A stretch of 64,000 nt of DNA from an uncultured Pelagibacteraceae bacterium (GTDB lineage: Bacteria > Pseudomonadota > Alphaproteobacteria > Pelagibacterales > Pelagibacteraceae). The stretch spans positions 1 to 64,000 of the forward strand of contig CACEEJ010000004.1 of the NCBI GenBank assembly GCA_902558545.1. The letters are read 5' to 3'. A program made the translations under genes and the position numbers. The notes beneath the pieces are model-generated. The model was not told the DNA's origin. It did not search any database and saw only the letters and a list, made by a program, of their open reading frames with translations. Positions 37,346 through 45,948 of this stretch are shown here, in pieces (within the stretch, counting starts at the first letter, position 1; every line of letters starts with the position of its first letter).

Positions 37346-37622
37346 TTAATTTTTTAAACAAGTCTTTTGACATTTTAAAGTGAATTATTTTTTTTTCAGG
37401 TGTATTAACTTTTTCTCCAGTTTTTGGATTTCGAGATATCCTTGCTTTTTGTGTATTTGTAGAAAAAATACCAAAACCTCTAAGCTCTACTCTGTCACCT
37501 CTTTTAAGAGCTCTTTTAATTTCGTGTAAAATTATATTTGTAAATTTTTCTAGATCTTTTTTTAGAAAATTTGGGTAGTTGTTAGAAAGTTGTTTTAAAA
37601 GCTTTGATTTTACAATAGCCAA
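37329..37622 (-). CDS. ihfB: Integration host factor beta-like (HU/IHF family)
   Basis: A 97-residue DNA-bending protein with the HU/IHF core RGDRVELRGFGIFST and the arm region RISRNPKTGEKV. Its place directly after rpsA is the classical site of ihfB, which supports the beta subunit rather than HU. IHF acts as a heterodimer with IhfA, not seen here. Confidence 0.9.
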   Translation of the reverse strand: MAIVKSKLLKQLSNNYPNFLKKDLEKFTNIILHEIKRALKRGDRVELRGFGIFSTNTQKARISRNPKTGEKVNTPEKKIIHFKMSKDLFKKLNDNEE

Positions 37623-37639
37623 TTTAATATATTCTTAAA

Positions 37640-39364
37640 TTATTTTTCGTCCTTTTTCTTCTTCAAATCCTCTGATAAAGATGAGAAAGGAAGGTTTTTA
37701 CCAGATCCTTCAGATCCATATTTTTCAAGCGCTTCTTTTTTCTCAATTTCTTCTAAAAGTTTGATGCTTAAAACTACTTTTCTTTTAACCATATCTATAT
37801 CAGCTATAGCACAGTCCAATTTTTCTCCACCTGTCCATCTGCTTGGTCTAGCATCAGCTGCATTAATAGCTATTGCAGATTTTTTAATTTGAAAATCCAT
37901 TTCACACCCCTCTGGTCTAACTATTAAACCTTTGCTATCAGTTGAAACTACTTTAACAGTTATTGTTTGATTTTTACTTTTATCTTTAAACCAATCAAAA
38001 GGATCAGCTTGAGTTTGTTTAAGACCTACTCTAATTTTTTGTTCAGATGTTTTAATTTCTAAAATTTTAACTTTTATTTTATCACCTTTTTTATAATTTT
38101 TTAATTCTTCCTCACCATTGTTTAGATATGTTAAATCATTACAATGTAAAAAAGTATCTATATCTAAATCTCCAACTTTAACAAATAATGAGTATTCATT
38201 TTTATTAACCACTTCACCTTCAACAATATCTCCTAAAGGGAATTTCTTTTGAAAAGTTTCGTAAGGATTTTCTTGAGTTAATCTATGTGAAATAGCAACT
38301 CGTCTTTTATCTTTGTCTATTTCTGTAATCACACATGAGATCTCATCACCAACTTTGAACATTTTTTTTGAAGAAACATTTTTCTTAGTCCAGCTTAATT
38401 CACTGGAATGCAGTAAAGTTGTTAAACCAGGTTCCAATTCACAAAATGCACCAAAATCCATTAGTTTTACAACTTTAACTTTATAAATTTTATTTAATTC
38501 GTAATTTTCAATATGTTCAAATGGATCTGGAGATAATTGTTTTACAGAGCATCCAACTTGTAATTTTTCTTTATCAACACTTATAACAAGAAGATCATGT
38601 TTCTCACCTATATTGAAAACCTCATCAGGGTGATTAACTCTAGAATAAGAAATTTCTTGCAAATGAACCAAAACATCTAATTCTCCATTTACACTAAAGA
38701 AACAACCAAAAGAACTATACCCTTTTACTTCTGCTCCTTTTATAATGTCTCCAACTTTGTATTTCTCAATTATTTTTGCCTTATCCTCTTTCTTGAATGA
38801 TGAAATTATTTCTCTTCTCGAAACACATGCATTACCCCTAACCTTATCTAATTTGATTAGAGCAAATTTTTGTGGTTCATTCATCAAATGACTTATGTCT
38901 TTAAGTGGTTTGTCGCTTATTTGTGATCCTGGTAAAAACATCAATGATCCGGTTTCGATGTGCTCTACAATACATCCCCCTTTACATTTCGAAGTTATTT
39001 TACCCATTATGGGCTCGTTTTTCTCGTAGGCTTCAACTAACTTATCCCATCCTTTAATTTTTTGAGCTTTGCTTGCGGATACCAATACTTCCCCATTTTT
39101 ATCTTCAATTTTCTCTAATAAAACTGGTATTGTCTCCCCAACTTTAATTTTTTCAGTCAAACCCATTGTTTTCAGCTCGTTAATGTCTAAAACTGGTTCA
39201 GATTTTAAACCCTCAACAAAAAGAAAAACAAATTTTTCTGTAATTTTATTTATTTTACCTTCAATTATTTTTCCTTCTTCTATTTGGATTTTTGATAGCT
39301 GACTGCTTAATAATTTCTCAAATTCTTGGCTTGCTGGATTTGATAAATCTTTATAAATTTCCAT
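37640..39364 (-). CDS. rpsA: 30S ribosomal protein S1
   Basis: A 574-residue protein with six S1 RNA-binding repeats (recognisable by the FGAFCEL / FFSVNG / GGCIVE strands and repeated KxGDxI and QLSPDPFEHI-like linkers). S1 brings mRNAs to the ribosome, which matters for a genome with weak leaders. It lies downstream of cmk (1 nt overlap) and upstream of ihfB, the usual cmk-rpsA-ihfB order. Confidence 0.97.
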   Translation of the reverse strand: MEIYKDLSNPASQEFEKLLSSQLSKIQIEEGKIIEGKINKITEKFVFLFVEGLKSEPVLDINELKTMGLTEKIKVGETIPVLLEKIEDKNGEVLVSASKAQKIKGWDKLVEAYEKNEPIMGKITSKCKGGCIVEHIETGSLMFLPGSQISDKPLKDISHLMNEPQKFALIKLDKVRGNACVSRREIISSFKKEDKAKIIEKYKVGDIIKGAEVKGYSSFGCFFSVNGELDVLVHLQEISYSRVNHPDEVFNIGEKHDLLVISVDKEKLQVGCSVKQLSPDPFEHIENYELNKIYKVKVVKLMDFGAFCELEPGLTTLLHSSELSWTKKNVSSKKMFKVGDEISCVITEIDKDKRRVAISHRLTQENPYETFQKKFPLGDIVEGEVVNKNEYSLFVKVGDLDIDTFLHCNDLTYLNNGEEELKNYKKGDKIKVKILEIKTSEQKIRVGLKQTQADPFDWFKDKSKNQTITVKVVSTDSKGLIVRPEGCEMDFQIKKSAIAINAADARPSRWTGGEKLDCAIADIDMVKRKVVLSIKLLEEIEKKEALEKYGSEGSGKNLPFSSLSEDLKKKKDEK

Positions 39365-40020
39365 TAAATATTTATTTTCTTATCTATTATTTTTTTTATT
39401 TTTAAAAAACAGGCCCTTTTATTAAGCTTTGTCGTATTAATCAATAGTGAATCTTTCGTTTTCTTTAAAGGTGATATTTTTCTATTAAAGTCACTTTTAT
39501 CCCTATTTTTAATGCTTTTTAGCACTTGTTTGTAGGTTATATCTTTTTTTAAGATTTTAAGTTCGTTAAATCTACGTAAAGCTCTAGTTCTAACATTGGC
39601 AGTTATGAATAGTTTTATATCAGCATCTGGTATAATTTTGTAGGTAATATCTCTACCGTCTAGACAGGATCCTTTGTACTTTTTTGGAGGATTGTATGCA
39701 AAGTTTATTTGAAAAGAATGTACTAATTTTCTAATTTCTTTTCTCTTTGAGATTATAGATGCCTCTGTACCAATTTCATCTGATAACAAGTATTTATTTG
39801 AAAGATCTTTAACTTTTAAAGATTTCATTTTTGAATTGATAAACTTTTGATTATATGCTTTTGGATATTTTAATTTTAGATTTGCTATATATCTATATAT
39901 TTTTCCTGTGTCTAAATAAAAGAGATTATAATGTTTTGATATAGCTTTAGCTAATGTGCCCGCTCCTGCAGCCGCAGGCGAATCTATTGCGATTTTAAGG
40001 ATATTTTTTCTTCTAATCAT
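39364..40020 (-). CDS. cmk: Cytidylate kinase with altered P-loop
   Basis: Phosphorylates CMP and dCMP. The 218-residue protein follows the family layout: start KIAIDSPAAAGAGTLA, FYLDTGKIYR, LDGRDITYKIIPDADIK and the lid region with RDKSDFNRKISPL. The P-loop, which in other CMKs reads about GPA-x-SGKGT, here is SPAAAGAGT (14-22), so the phosphate-binding lysine is Ala20. Context (aroA-cmk-rpsA) is canonical. Either catalysis is adapted or the enzyme is impaired. Confidence 0.85.
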   Translation of the reverse strand: MIRRKNILKIAIDSPAAAGAGTLAKAISKHYNLFYLDTGKIYRYIANLKLKYPKAYNQKFINSKMKSLKVKDLSNKYLLSDEIGTEASIISKRKEIRKLVHSFQINFAYNPPKKYKGSCLDGRDITYKIIPDADIKLFITANVRTRALRRFNELKILKKDITYKQVLKSIKNRDKSDFNRKISPLKKTKDSLLINTTKLNKRACFLKIKKIIDKKINI

Positions 40021-41339
40021 TATTTACTAAGTTTATTAATTATCTTTAAAAAATTTGGAAATGATGTTTTTATAGAGTCTCTATCATCAATTTTCCACTC
40101 ACCTCCAAAAGATAATGCAGCAATTACACTTGTCATAAATACTCTGTGATCTTTTAAGAAGTTTTTAATATTAATTTTTTTGTTTATTTTTAAGTTTGGA
40201 TTACCAACAATTTTAATTGAATTTTTAGTTGATATAGTTTCAATGCCCATCTTATTTAAAATTTTTTCTCCCCATTTAAGTCTAGGACTTTCTTTTTGAT
40301 TTAGTTCATCAAGATTTTTAAATGAAGAAGTGCCATTTGCTTTAGCAGCTACTAAAAATATAATCAGAAATTCATCTATAGCACCGCTATTTAAATTTTT
40401 AGGGCAATTGATTGCTGCCAGATTTTTAGTGCTCTTAACTTTAATATCTGCAATTTTTTCACCTTTGTAAGTTTTTTTATTTTGCAACAATATTTTGACA
40501 CCCATTTTTTTTAAAATGGTGATTATTCCTATTCTAGATGGATTTATGTTAACATTTTTTAACATTAACTCAGAATCATTTGAAAGAGCTGTTAAAACAA
40601 TGAAGAAAGCAGCAGAACTTATGTCGGAAGGAATATTATATTTAAAAGGTAAAATTTTTTTAATTTTTTTTACTTTAATTTCATCAAAATTTTTTTTATT
40701 AACTATTTTTATTGGCAACTTAAGATGTTTACATAAAAGTTCTGTATGATTTCTTGATTTTTTTGCTTTGATGGATGTTATACCTTCAGTTCTCATCCCC
40801 CCAAATATTACTGAACTTTTACATTGTGCTGATCCTCTTTTTTCAATGTATTTAATTGCTTTTAAGTTTTGAGAACCATTAATATAAAGAGGTAAGTTTT
40901 TATTTGCTTTTAATTTAAATTTGGCACCAAATTTACTTAGTGGAGCCGAAATTCTTTTAAAATCTCTTCTAGATAAACTTTTATCTCCAACAAGTTTTAT
41001 TTTGTTTGGTGTGTTAATTAAAAAACCTAGTAATAGCCGACCAAGTGTTCCAGAATTTTTTGCATTAATTGTTATGTTTTTTTTATATTTGTATCCATCA
41101 ATTCCTTTACCGTATATTTTACACTCATTCTTTCTAACAACAGTCTTTATACCTAATTTTTTTATTGCTGATAATGCTGCAAGTACATCTTCTGACATCA
41201 ATAAATTTTTAGACTTACACATACCTGACGCTAAAGAGGAAAGTAAAACCCACCTAATACTTATACTTTTGTCTCCACTGACACTTATAACTTTATTAAA
41301 TTTTTTTATTTTATTTTTAATAATTAACGAATTTGGCAT
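40020..41339 (-). CDS. aroA: 3-phosphoshikimate 1-carboxyvinyltransferase (EPSP synthase)
   Basis: Sixth step of the shikimate pathway. The 439-residue protein has GDKSISIRW (Lys, Ser, Arg of the substrate site), NSGTLGRLLLG, GSAQCKSSVIFGG, SRNHTELL, PSDISSAAFF, GAIDEF with the catalytic Asp, KESPRL and DHRVFM. Some motifs deviate from the common form (e.g. KESDR is KESPR). It precedes cmk with a 1 nt overlap. Confidence 0.94.
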   Translation of the reverse strand: MPNSLIIKNKIKKFNKVISVSGDKSISIRWVLLSSLASGMCKSKNLLMSEDVLAALSAIKKLGIKTVVRKNECKIYGKGIDGYKYKKNITINAKNSGTLGRLLLGFLINTPNKIKLVGDKSLSRRDFKRISAPLSKFGAKFKLKANKNLPLYINGSQNLKAIKYIEKRGSAQCKSSVIFGGMRTEGITSIKAKKSRNHTELLCKHLKLPIKIVNKKNFDEIKVKKIKKILPFKYNIPSDISSAAFFIVLTALSNDSELMLKNVNINPSRIGIITILKKMGVKILLQNKKTYKGEKIADIKVKSTKNLAAINCPKNLNSGAIDEFLIIFLVAAKANGTSSFKNLDELNQKESPRLKWGEKILNKMGIETISTKNSIKIVGNPNLKINKKINIKNFLKDHRVFMTSVIAALSFGGEWKIDDRDSIKTSFPNFLKIINKLSK

Positions 41340-41344
41340 TTAAA

Positions 41345-42121
41345 TTAATTAAACTTAAAATTATCACCGAAGTATGCGTCTCTAGCATTTATATTTTTAA
41401 CAAGGTTTGATGGTGTATCTTCAGCAATAATTTTCCCATTACTTAGTATCATGGCAACATCTACACAAGCTAAAAGATCTCTAGCTTGATGATCACATAT
41501 ACATATTGTAATTCTATTTTCATTTTGCAGATTCACAATTATTTCTTGCAACATTTTAATTGTTAAAACATCTAGTGCAGCAAAACATTCATCTAGCAAA
41601 AGCACTCTAGGTTCGCCTAATAAAGAAAGAGCAATAACTAGTTTCTTTTTTTGACCACCTGATAAAAATTTAGCTTTAACATCTTTTAAATTTTCAAGTT
41701 CAAATTTTGATATTAAATAATTAATTCTTTCATTCCTGTAATTTTTTTTATCGATAACTATTTCACTTATTGCTTTTAAATTATCATGTAATGTTAAATC
41801 GTTAAAGTAACCTCCATATTGAGGAACATAACCTAATTTAAATCTTTTTGTTCTTAAATAAATTGGATAATTATTCACATCTTCTCCAGCAATTTTAATT
41901 TTTCCACTGCCTGGAGTAATAAGTCCAGTTATTAAATTAAAAATAGTAGATTTTCCAACACCATTTGGCCCAAGCATACCAAATATCTGACCTTCATTTA
42001 TTTTGAAATTTATATTATCAAGTATTAATCTACTTCCGTATGATAAAGAAATATTTTCAAATTCAACTATTGAATTTTTATTTTTAAAAGACTTTATTCT
42101 AAATTTTTTTATAATTGCCAT
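41345..42121 (-). CDS. lptB: LPS export ABC transporter ATPase
   Basis: ATPase of the Lpt bridge that carries LPS to the outer membrane. The 258-residue protein has Walker A GPNGVGKST, signature LSGGQKKK, Walker B VLLLDECF and the H-loop in ICDHQ. The N-terminus has about 15 extra residues over a minimal LptB. It lies next to lptC with a 1 nt gap; lptA, usually between them, is not present here. Confidence 0.94.
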   Translation of the reverse strand: MAIIKKFRIKSFKNKNSIVEFENISLSYGSRLILDNINFKINEGQIFGMLGPNGVGKSTIFNLITGLITPGSGKIKIAGEDVNNYPIYLRTKRFKLGYVPQYGGYFNDLTLHDNLKAISEIVIDKKNYRNERINYLISKFELENLKDVKAKFLSGGQKKKLVIALSLLGEPRVLLLDECFAALDVLTIKMLQEIIVNLQNENRITICICDHQARDLLACVDVAMILSNGKIIAEDTPSNLVKNINARDAYFGDNFKFN

Positions 42122-42122
42122 C

Positions 42123-42698
42123 TTAATTCTTGCTTTGAATATTTACTTTATGTTTTTTTTCATGCATGAATATTTTAGTATCTTTTGTTTTTATATTTAT
42201 TTCAATAACATCAGCGTTTAGAATATTCTCAGTATCACTATAAATTACATCTTTAGATATTATCATTGAATTTCTATTTAAAGAGAAATCAAGATAATTA
42301 CTTGTAATTTTGTTATCAAGATATTTAATTATTACATTTTTAGAAAAAATTGTATCAAAATTATCTGAATTATATTTACCAAAATTCGATGTAATAGTTA
42401 TAATCTCAGCATTTTTCAATTTTATTTGAGCCTTTACATTTGTTAAAAATAAAATTTTTGTATTTGAAAAGTCAATTTCTCCCTGTGATGCATTTATAAT
42501 GTATTCATTTCCTTCAGTATCTTTAGTAGTATAATTTACATCTTCAATTATATTTGATTTATAAACTATATCTTCTTTTTTATTTAGCGTTTGAGTTGAA
42601 TCTTTAGATTTTTTAAATAATTTTGAATATATAACTAAAAATAAAAACAAAAAAAATAATAAAGTAAAAAAAAATGTTACAATTTTTTTTTTTGACAT
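42123..42698 (-). CDS. lptC: LptC-like LPS export membrane protein
   Basis: A 191-residue protein with one N-terminal membrane anchor (about 6-25) and a periplasmic beta-rich domain with repeated short strands (ITSNFGKYNSD, ITSNYLDFSLN, IISKDVIYSD), the LptC/LptA jellyroll pattern. Sequence identity in this family is low, so context (kdsD-lptC-lptB) carries much of the call. It is followed directly by lptB. Confidence 0.8.
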   Translation of the reverse strand: MSKKKIVTFFFTLLFFLFLFLVIYSKLFKKSKDSTQTLNKKEDIVYKSNIIEDVNYTTKDTEGNEYIINASQGEIDFSNTKILFLTNVKAQIKLKNAEIITITSNFGKYNSDNFDTIFSKNVIIKYLDNKITSNYLDFSLNRNSMIISKDVIYSDTENILNADVIEINIKTKDTKIFMHEKKHKVNIQSKN

Positions 42699-43667
42699 TT
42701 AAGAGATATTTGATTGTAATATTGTATGTACATGGATAACTCCAATAGTTTTTTGTGGCTTATTTTTATTTACTACAAGTAGAGAAGTAATTTTCTTAGA
42801 ATTCATGATGGAAAGAGCTTTCGCGGCTAATTCATTTTTATCAACTGATATAGGGTTTTTTGTCATTATTTTTTTAACAGTTAAGCTATGAAAGTTTAAA
42901 TCTTTTTGAGTATATCTTCTAATTTGTCCATCAGTTATGATTCCCAAAGTTTTTTTGTTTTTATTTATAACTACCAAAATTCCTAACTTTTTTTCACTTA
43001 ATATTTTTAATGCTCTACTCACCTCTATATTTTCATTTACAAATGGTATTAATGAACCTGTAACCATTATATCTTCTACAGTTTTTAACTGTGCTCCAAG
43101 ACTTCCAGCTGGGTGTAACTTTTTAAAATCCATTTTACCAAATTTTCTATATTTCATTGTGGCAATTGCCAAAGCATCTCCTAAAGCAAGCTGTACTGTC
43201 GTACTTGAGGTGGGAACAATACCTTCTGCTTCTATAACTTTTGGTGTTAGTAGTTTTATGTCAGAGGCTCTATATAAAATTGACTCTTTCTTAGATACAA
43301 TTCCAATTAATAAAATTTTATTTCTATTAGCATATTGTATAATATTTTTTAGTTCACTAGTTTCTCCCGAGTTACTTATGAGTACTAAAATGTCTTTTTT
43401 TGAGATCATGCCTAAATCTCCATGTGAGGCCTCGCTAGCTGATAGACTAAAAGAAGGTGTTCCTACTGAAGCGAGTGTTGCTGCAATTTTGGATGCAATG
43501 AGGCCACTTTTTCCAACTCCACAAAGAATTACTTTTGATTGACATTTTGCAATTTGATCTACTGCTTTACTAAAAGAAACATTTAATTGTTTTTTTAATT
43601 TTTGAAGGGCTCTAATCTCTAGGTTTATTATATCTTTAGCAGTTGATATAAATTTTTTATTATTCAT
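42699..43667 (-). CDS. kdsD: D-arabinose-5-phosphate isomerase (KpsF/KdsD type)
   Basis: Converts ribulose-5-phosphate to arabinose-5-phosphate for Kdo synthesis. The 322-residue protein has an N-terminal SIS domain (ILCGVGKSGLIASKIAATL, SASEASHGDLGM, ISNSGETSEL) and two CBS domains (about 205-320). With kdsB (48.7 kb) it supplies Kdo for LPS. It shares 1 nt with rnd and abuts lptC. Confidence 0.95.
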   Translation of the reverse strand: MNNKKFISTAKDIINLEIRALQKLKKQLNVSFSKAVDQIAKCQSKVILCGVGKSGLIASKIAATLASVGTPSFSLSASEASHGDLGMISKKDILVLISNSGETSELKNIIQYANRNKILLIGIVSKKESILYRASDIKLLTPKVIEAEGIVPTSSTTVQLALGDALAIATMKYRKFGKMDFKKLHPAGSLGAQLKTVEDIMVTGSLIPFVNENIEVSRALKILSEKKLGILVVINKNKKTLGIITDGQIRRYTQKDLNFHSLTVKKIMTKNPISVDKNELAAKALSIMNSKKITSLLVVNKNKPQKTIGVIHVHTILQSNIS

Positions 43668-44278
43668 TAGTGTGACCAGATATCATCTTTGAATAAAGCT
43701 AAATCAAGATCAACTCTTGTTTTTAAAAACCCCAAACAATCTTGGTAAAGTTTTATTCTATTTTCTCTTTTAAGTATTTTCTCTAATTCTTCATGAATTT
43801 CATGTAAATAGATTACATCATTTGCACAGTACTTAAGTTGAGCTGGCGTAAGGTTTCCTCCAAAATCTGAGTTTTGAAATTGTTTACTGATATCTATGTT
43901 AATGAATTCCTTAATTAAAGTTTTAAGTGAATGATTGTCCGAATAAGATCTTGCAAGTTTTGAAGCAATTTTAGTATCTAAAATGTTATTTGTATCAGTT
44001 TTTAAATAATATTTAATATGTGCCATATCAGCCCTTCCAAAATGAAATATTTTTGTCGTTTTATTGTCATTTAATAATTTCACAAGATTAGGTGCATTAT
44101 AGTTATCTCTATCAAACTGAATTATATGAGCGTCAGAATTACCTGTGGATATTTGGATTAGACACAATGGATCGCGCCTTACATTTAGACCCATAAATTC
44201 TCCATCTATCGCTATTATATTGCCTAATTTCAAATCATCTGGTAGATCGTTTTTGTGTAATTGAATATTATTACTCAT
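43667..44278 (-). CDS. rnd: Ribonuclease D-like 3'-5' exonuclease
   Basis: A 203-residue DEDD exonuclease: AIDGEFMGLN (Asp/Glu), FHFGRADMAHIKYYL and YCANDVIYLHEI complete the set. It lacks the C-terminal HRDC domains of E. coli RNase D, giving the short form common in alphaproteobacteria. The frame opens at 44374, but that would overlap the divergent gene at 44295; MSNNIQLHK at 44278 is preferred. Likely role: RNA trimming. Confidence 0.92.
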   Translation of the reverse strand: MSNNIQLHKNDLPDDLKLGNIIAIDGEFMGLNVRRDPLCLIQISTGNSDAHIIQFDRDNYNAPNLVKLLNDNKTTKIFHFGRADMAHIKYYLKTDTNNILDTKIASKLARSYSDNHSLKTLIKEFINIDISKQFQNSDFGGNLTPAQLKYCANDVIYLHEIHEELEKILKRENRIKLYQDCLGFLKTRVDLDLALFKDDIWSH

Positions 44279-44294
44279 ACTAAAATATATATAT

Positions 44295-45263
44295 ATGAAA
44301 GCAAAAAATTGTCTAATTTTTGGTGGTAGTGGCCAAATTGGCAGAAACTTAATAAGAAAACTGACTAAGAACAACTATAAAGTTACTGTAGTAACCAGAA
44401 ATTCGCACCAAAAAAGTTATATTATTAAAACTCAAGCAAATGCTGGTTATATAGACATTGTTGAGTGTAATATTTTTGAAGAAAATAAAATAAGAGAACT
44501 TTTTAAGAAAGCTGATATTTGTATTAATTTAATTGGTATCCTATTTGAGCAAAAAAAAGGAAATACATTTAAAAATATTCATACTGTTTTTCCAGGTCTT
44601 TTGGCGAAACTTTGTAAAGAATATAGGTTAAAACATTTTATACATTTATCAGCTCTAGGCATCAATGAAGTTGAAAATTCTGACTATGCTAAAAGTAAAC
44701 TTAACGGAGAAACTGAAGTTTTAAATAATTTTCCTTTAGCTACAATCTTAAGACCATCTGTAGTTTTTTCAGTAGATGATAACTTCACAACAAATTTTAT
44801 GACATTGCTTAATAGGCTTCCTTTTTTCCCTCTATATTATAATGGAAATACAAAGTTTACACCAATTCATTGTTCAGATTTGACAGATATAATTTACCAT
44901 ATTATTTCAAAAAATATTTATTCTAAAATTATTGAATGTGTTGGTCCTGAGGAAATTACATTTAAAGAAATTTTAAAGAGATTGCTTAAGCTGATAAATA
45001 AAAATAGAATTTTAATACCTTTGCCACTACCAATAGCAGATATGTCTGCACGTTTATTTGAAATTTTACCAAAACCCCCTCTGACAAGAGACCAATTGAG
45101 ACTTCTTAAATATGACAATGTGTTAACTGGAAAATATAAATCTAATTCTGATATTGGAGTTCCTAGCGTGAGGTATTTTGATGAAGAAGTTAAAAAATAT
45201 TGCTATATGTGGAGAAATGGCGGGCAATTCTCTACAGAAAAATATTCATCTAATAATGAATGA
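44295..45263 (+). CDS. NDUFA9-like NAD(P)-binding protein (complex I associated family)
   Basis: A 322-residue extended short-chain dehydrogenase-like protein with GGSGQIGRNLIRKL (NAD(P) loop), HLSALGINE and YAKSKLNGE in the active-site region, ILRPSVVF, and a C-terminal LPKPPLTRDQLRLL. It matches the alphaproteobacterial relatives of mitochondrial NDUFA9. It could support respiratory complex I or act as an independent reductase. It is divergent from rnd, with a 16 nt gap. Confidence 0.85.
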   Translation: MKAKNCLIFGGSGQIGRNLIRKLTKNNYKVTVVTRNSHQKSYIIKTQANAGYIDIVECNIFEENKIRELFKKADICINLIGILFEQKKGNTFKNIHTVFPGLLAKLCKEYRLKHFIHLSALGINEVENSDYAKSKLNGETEVLNNFPLATILRPSVVFSVDDNFTTNFMTLLNRLPFFPLYYNGNTKFTPIHCSDLTDIIYHIISKNIYSKIIECVGPEEITFKEILKRLLKLINKNRILIPLPLPIADMSARLFEILPKPPLTRDQLRLLKYDNVLTGKYKSNSDIGVPSVRYFDEEVKKYCYMWRNGGQFSTEKYSSNNE

Positions 45264-45284
45264 TTAAAAAAAATAAGCTAATAT

Positions 45285-45779
45285 TTAAGCTGACTGTATT
45301 TTCTTTTCTATAAATTCTGGAACATCATCTTTTTCACTTACATCTTCTTTTTTACCTTTAGGTTGGTAAGCATAAAGTAGATGAAGTTTACAATATGAAA
45401 AATCTTTTAATGATGACCTACCACAAAAATAAAATGATTTTTCATCCGGATGTCCAATAGGCCATTTACAAGAATTTTCGTCAAGCTCTTCTAATTGTTT
45501 AGGACTTTCTGGTTCAAAATCTTTTTCTATAATTAACGATTTGAATTTATTTCTACGAACTCTTTTGGATTTCGTTGTTTTTTCATCGTAAGAATTTTCA
45601 AATTTTTGATTGGAGATAGCTGTTCTTGTTTTTATTTTTGCTGATAAATTCAGTCGATGAGCTTTACCAATCACAGCATTTCTACTTATGCCTCCAATAA
45701 TCTCTGCAATTTGACTTGCAGTATTACCTTTTCCCCAAAGCTCTTTTAATTTTGCTACTTTTTCCTCTGTCCAACTCAT
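45285..45779 (-). CDS. gcrA: Cell-cycle regulator GcrA
   Basis: A 164-residue GcrA-family protein (start MSWTEEKVAKLKELW at 45779; two more residues if 45785 is used). The N-terminal helix-turn-helix has ASQIAEIIGGISRNAVIGKAHR-like features, and the C-terminus has CKWPIGHPDE and FYFCG, which bind sigma-70. GcrA in Caulobacter acts with CcrM GANTC methylation to time gene expression. ccrM is not in this window. Confidence 0.93.
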   Translation of the reverse strand: MSWTEEKVAKLKELWGKGNTASQIAEIIGGISRNAVIGKAHRLNLSAKIKTRTAISNQKFENSYDEKTTKSKRVRRNKFKSLIIEKDFEPESPKQLEELDENSCKWPIGHPDEKSFYFCGRSSLKDFSYCKLHLLYAYQPKGKKEDVSEKDDVPEFIEKKIQSA

Positions 45780-45948
45780 AATCAATATGTTGTATCTTGT
45801 TTATATAAAACAACAATATACTGATATAAAATTAAATTAAACAATCAAAAAATGAGACTTATCAACATTAATTTTAATTAGTAAGTATGTATATATTTTC
45901 AATCCCAACTTGTATTAATAATTAAACTTTATAAAACAAATTAAATTT

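Noticed and set aside
42937..43542. A 201-residue open frame antisense to kdsD
   Set aside because: Shadow frame; kdsD has complete SIS and CBS motifs on the other strand.
44279..44374. Longer N-terminus for the RNase D gene
   Set aside because: The added 32 residues are hydrophobic and overlap the divergent NDUFA9-like gene; they look like a shadow and not a signal peptide.
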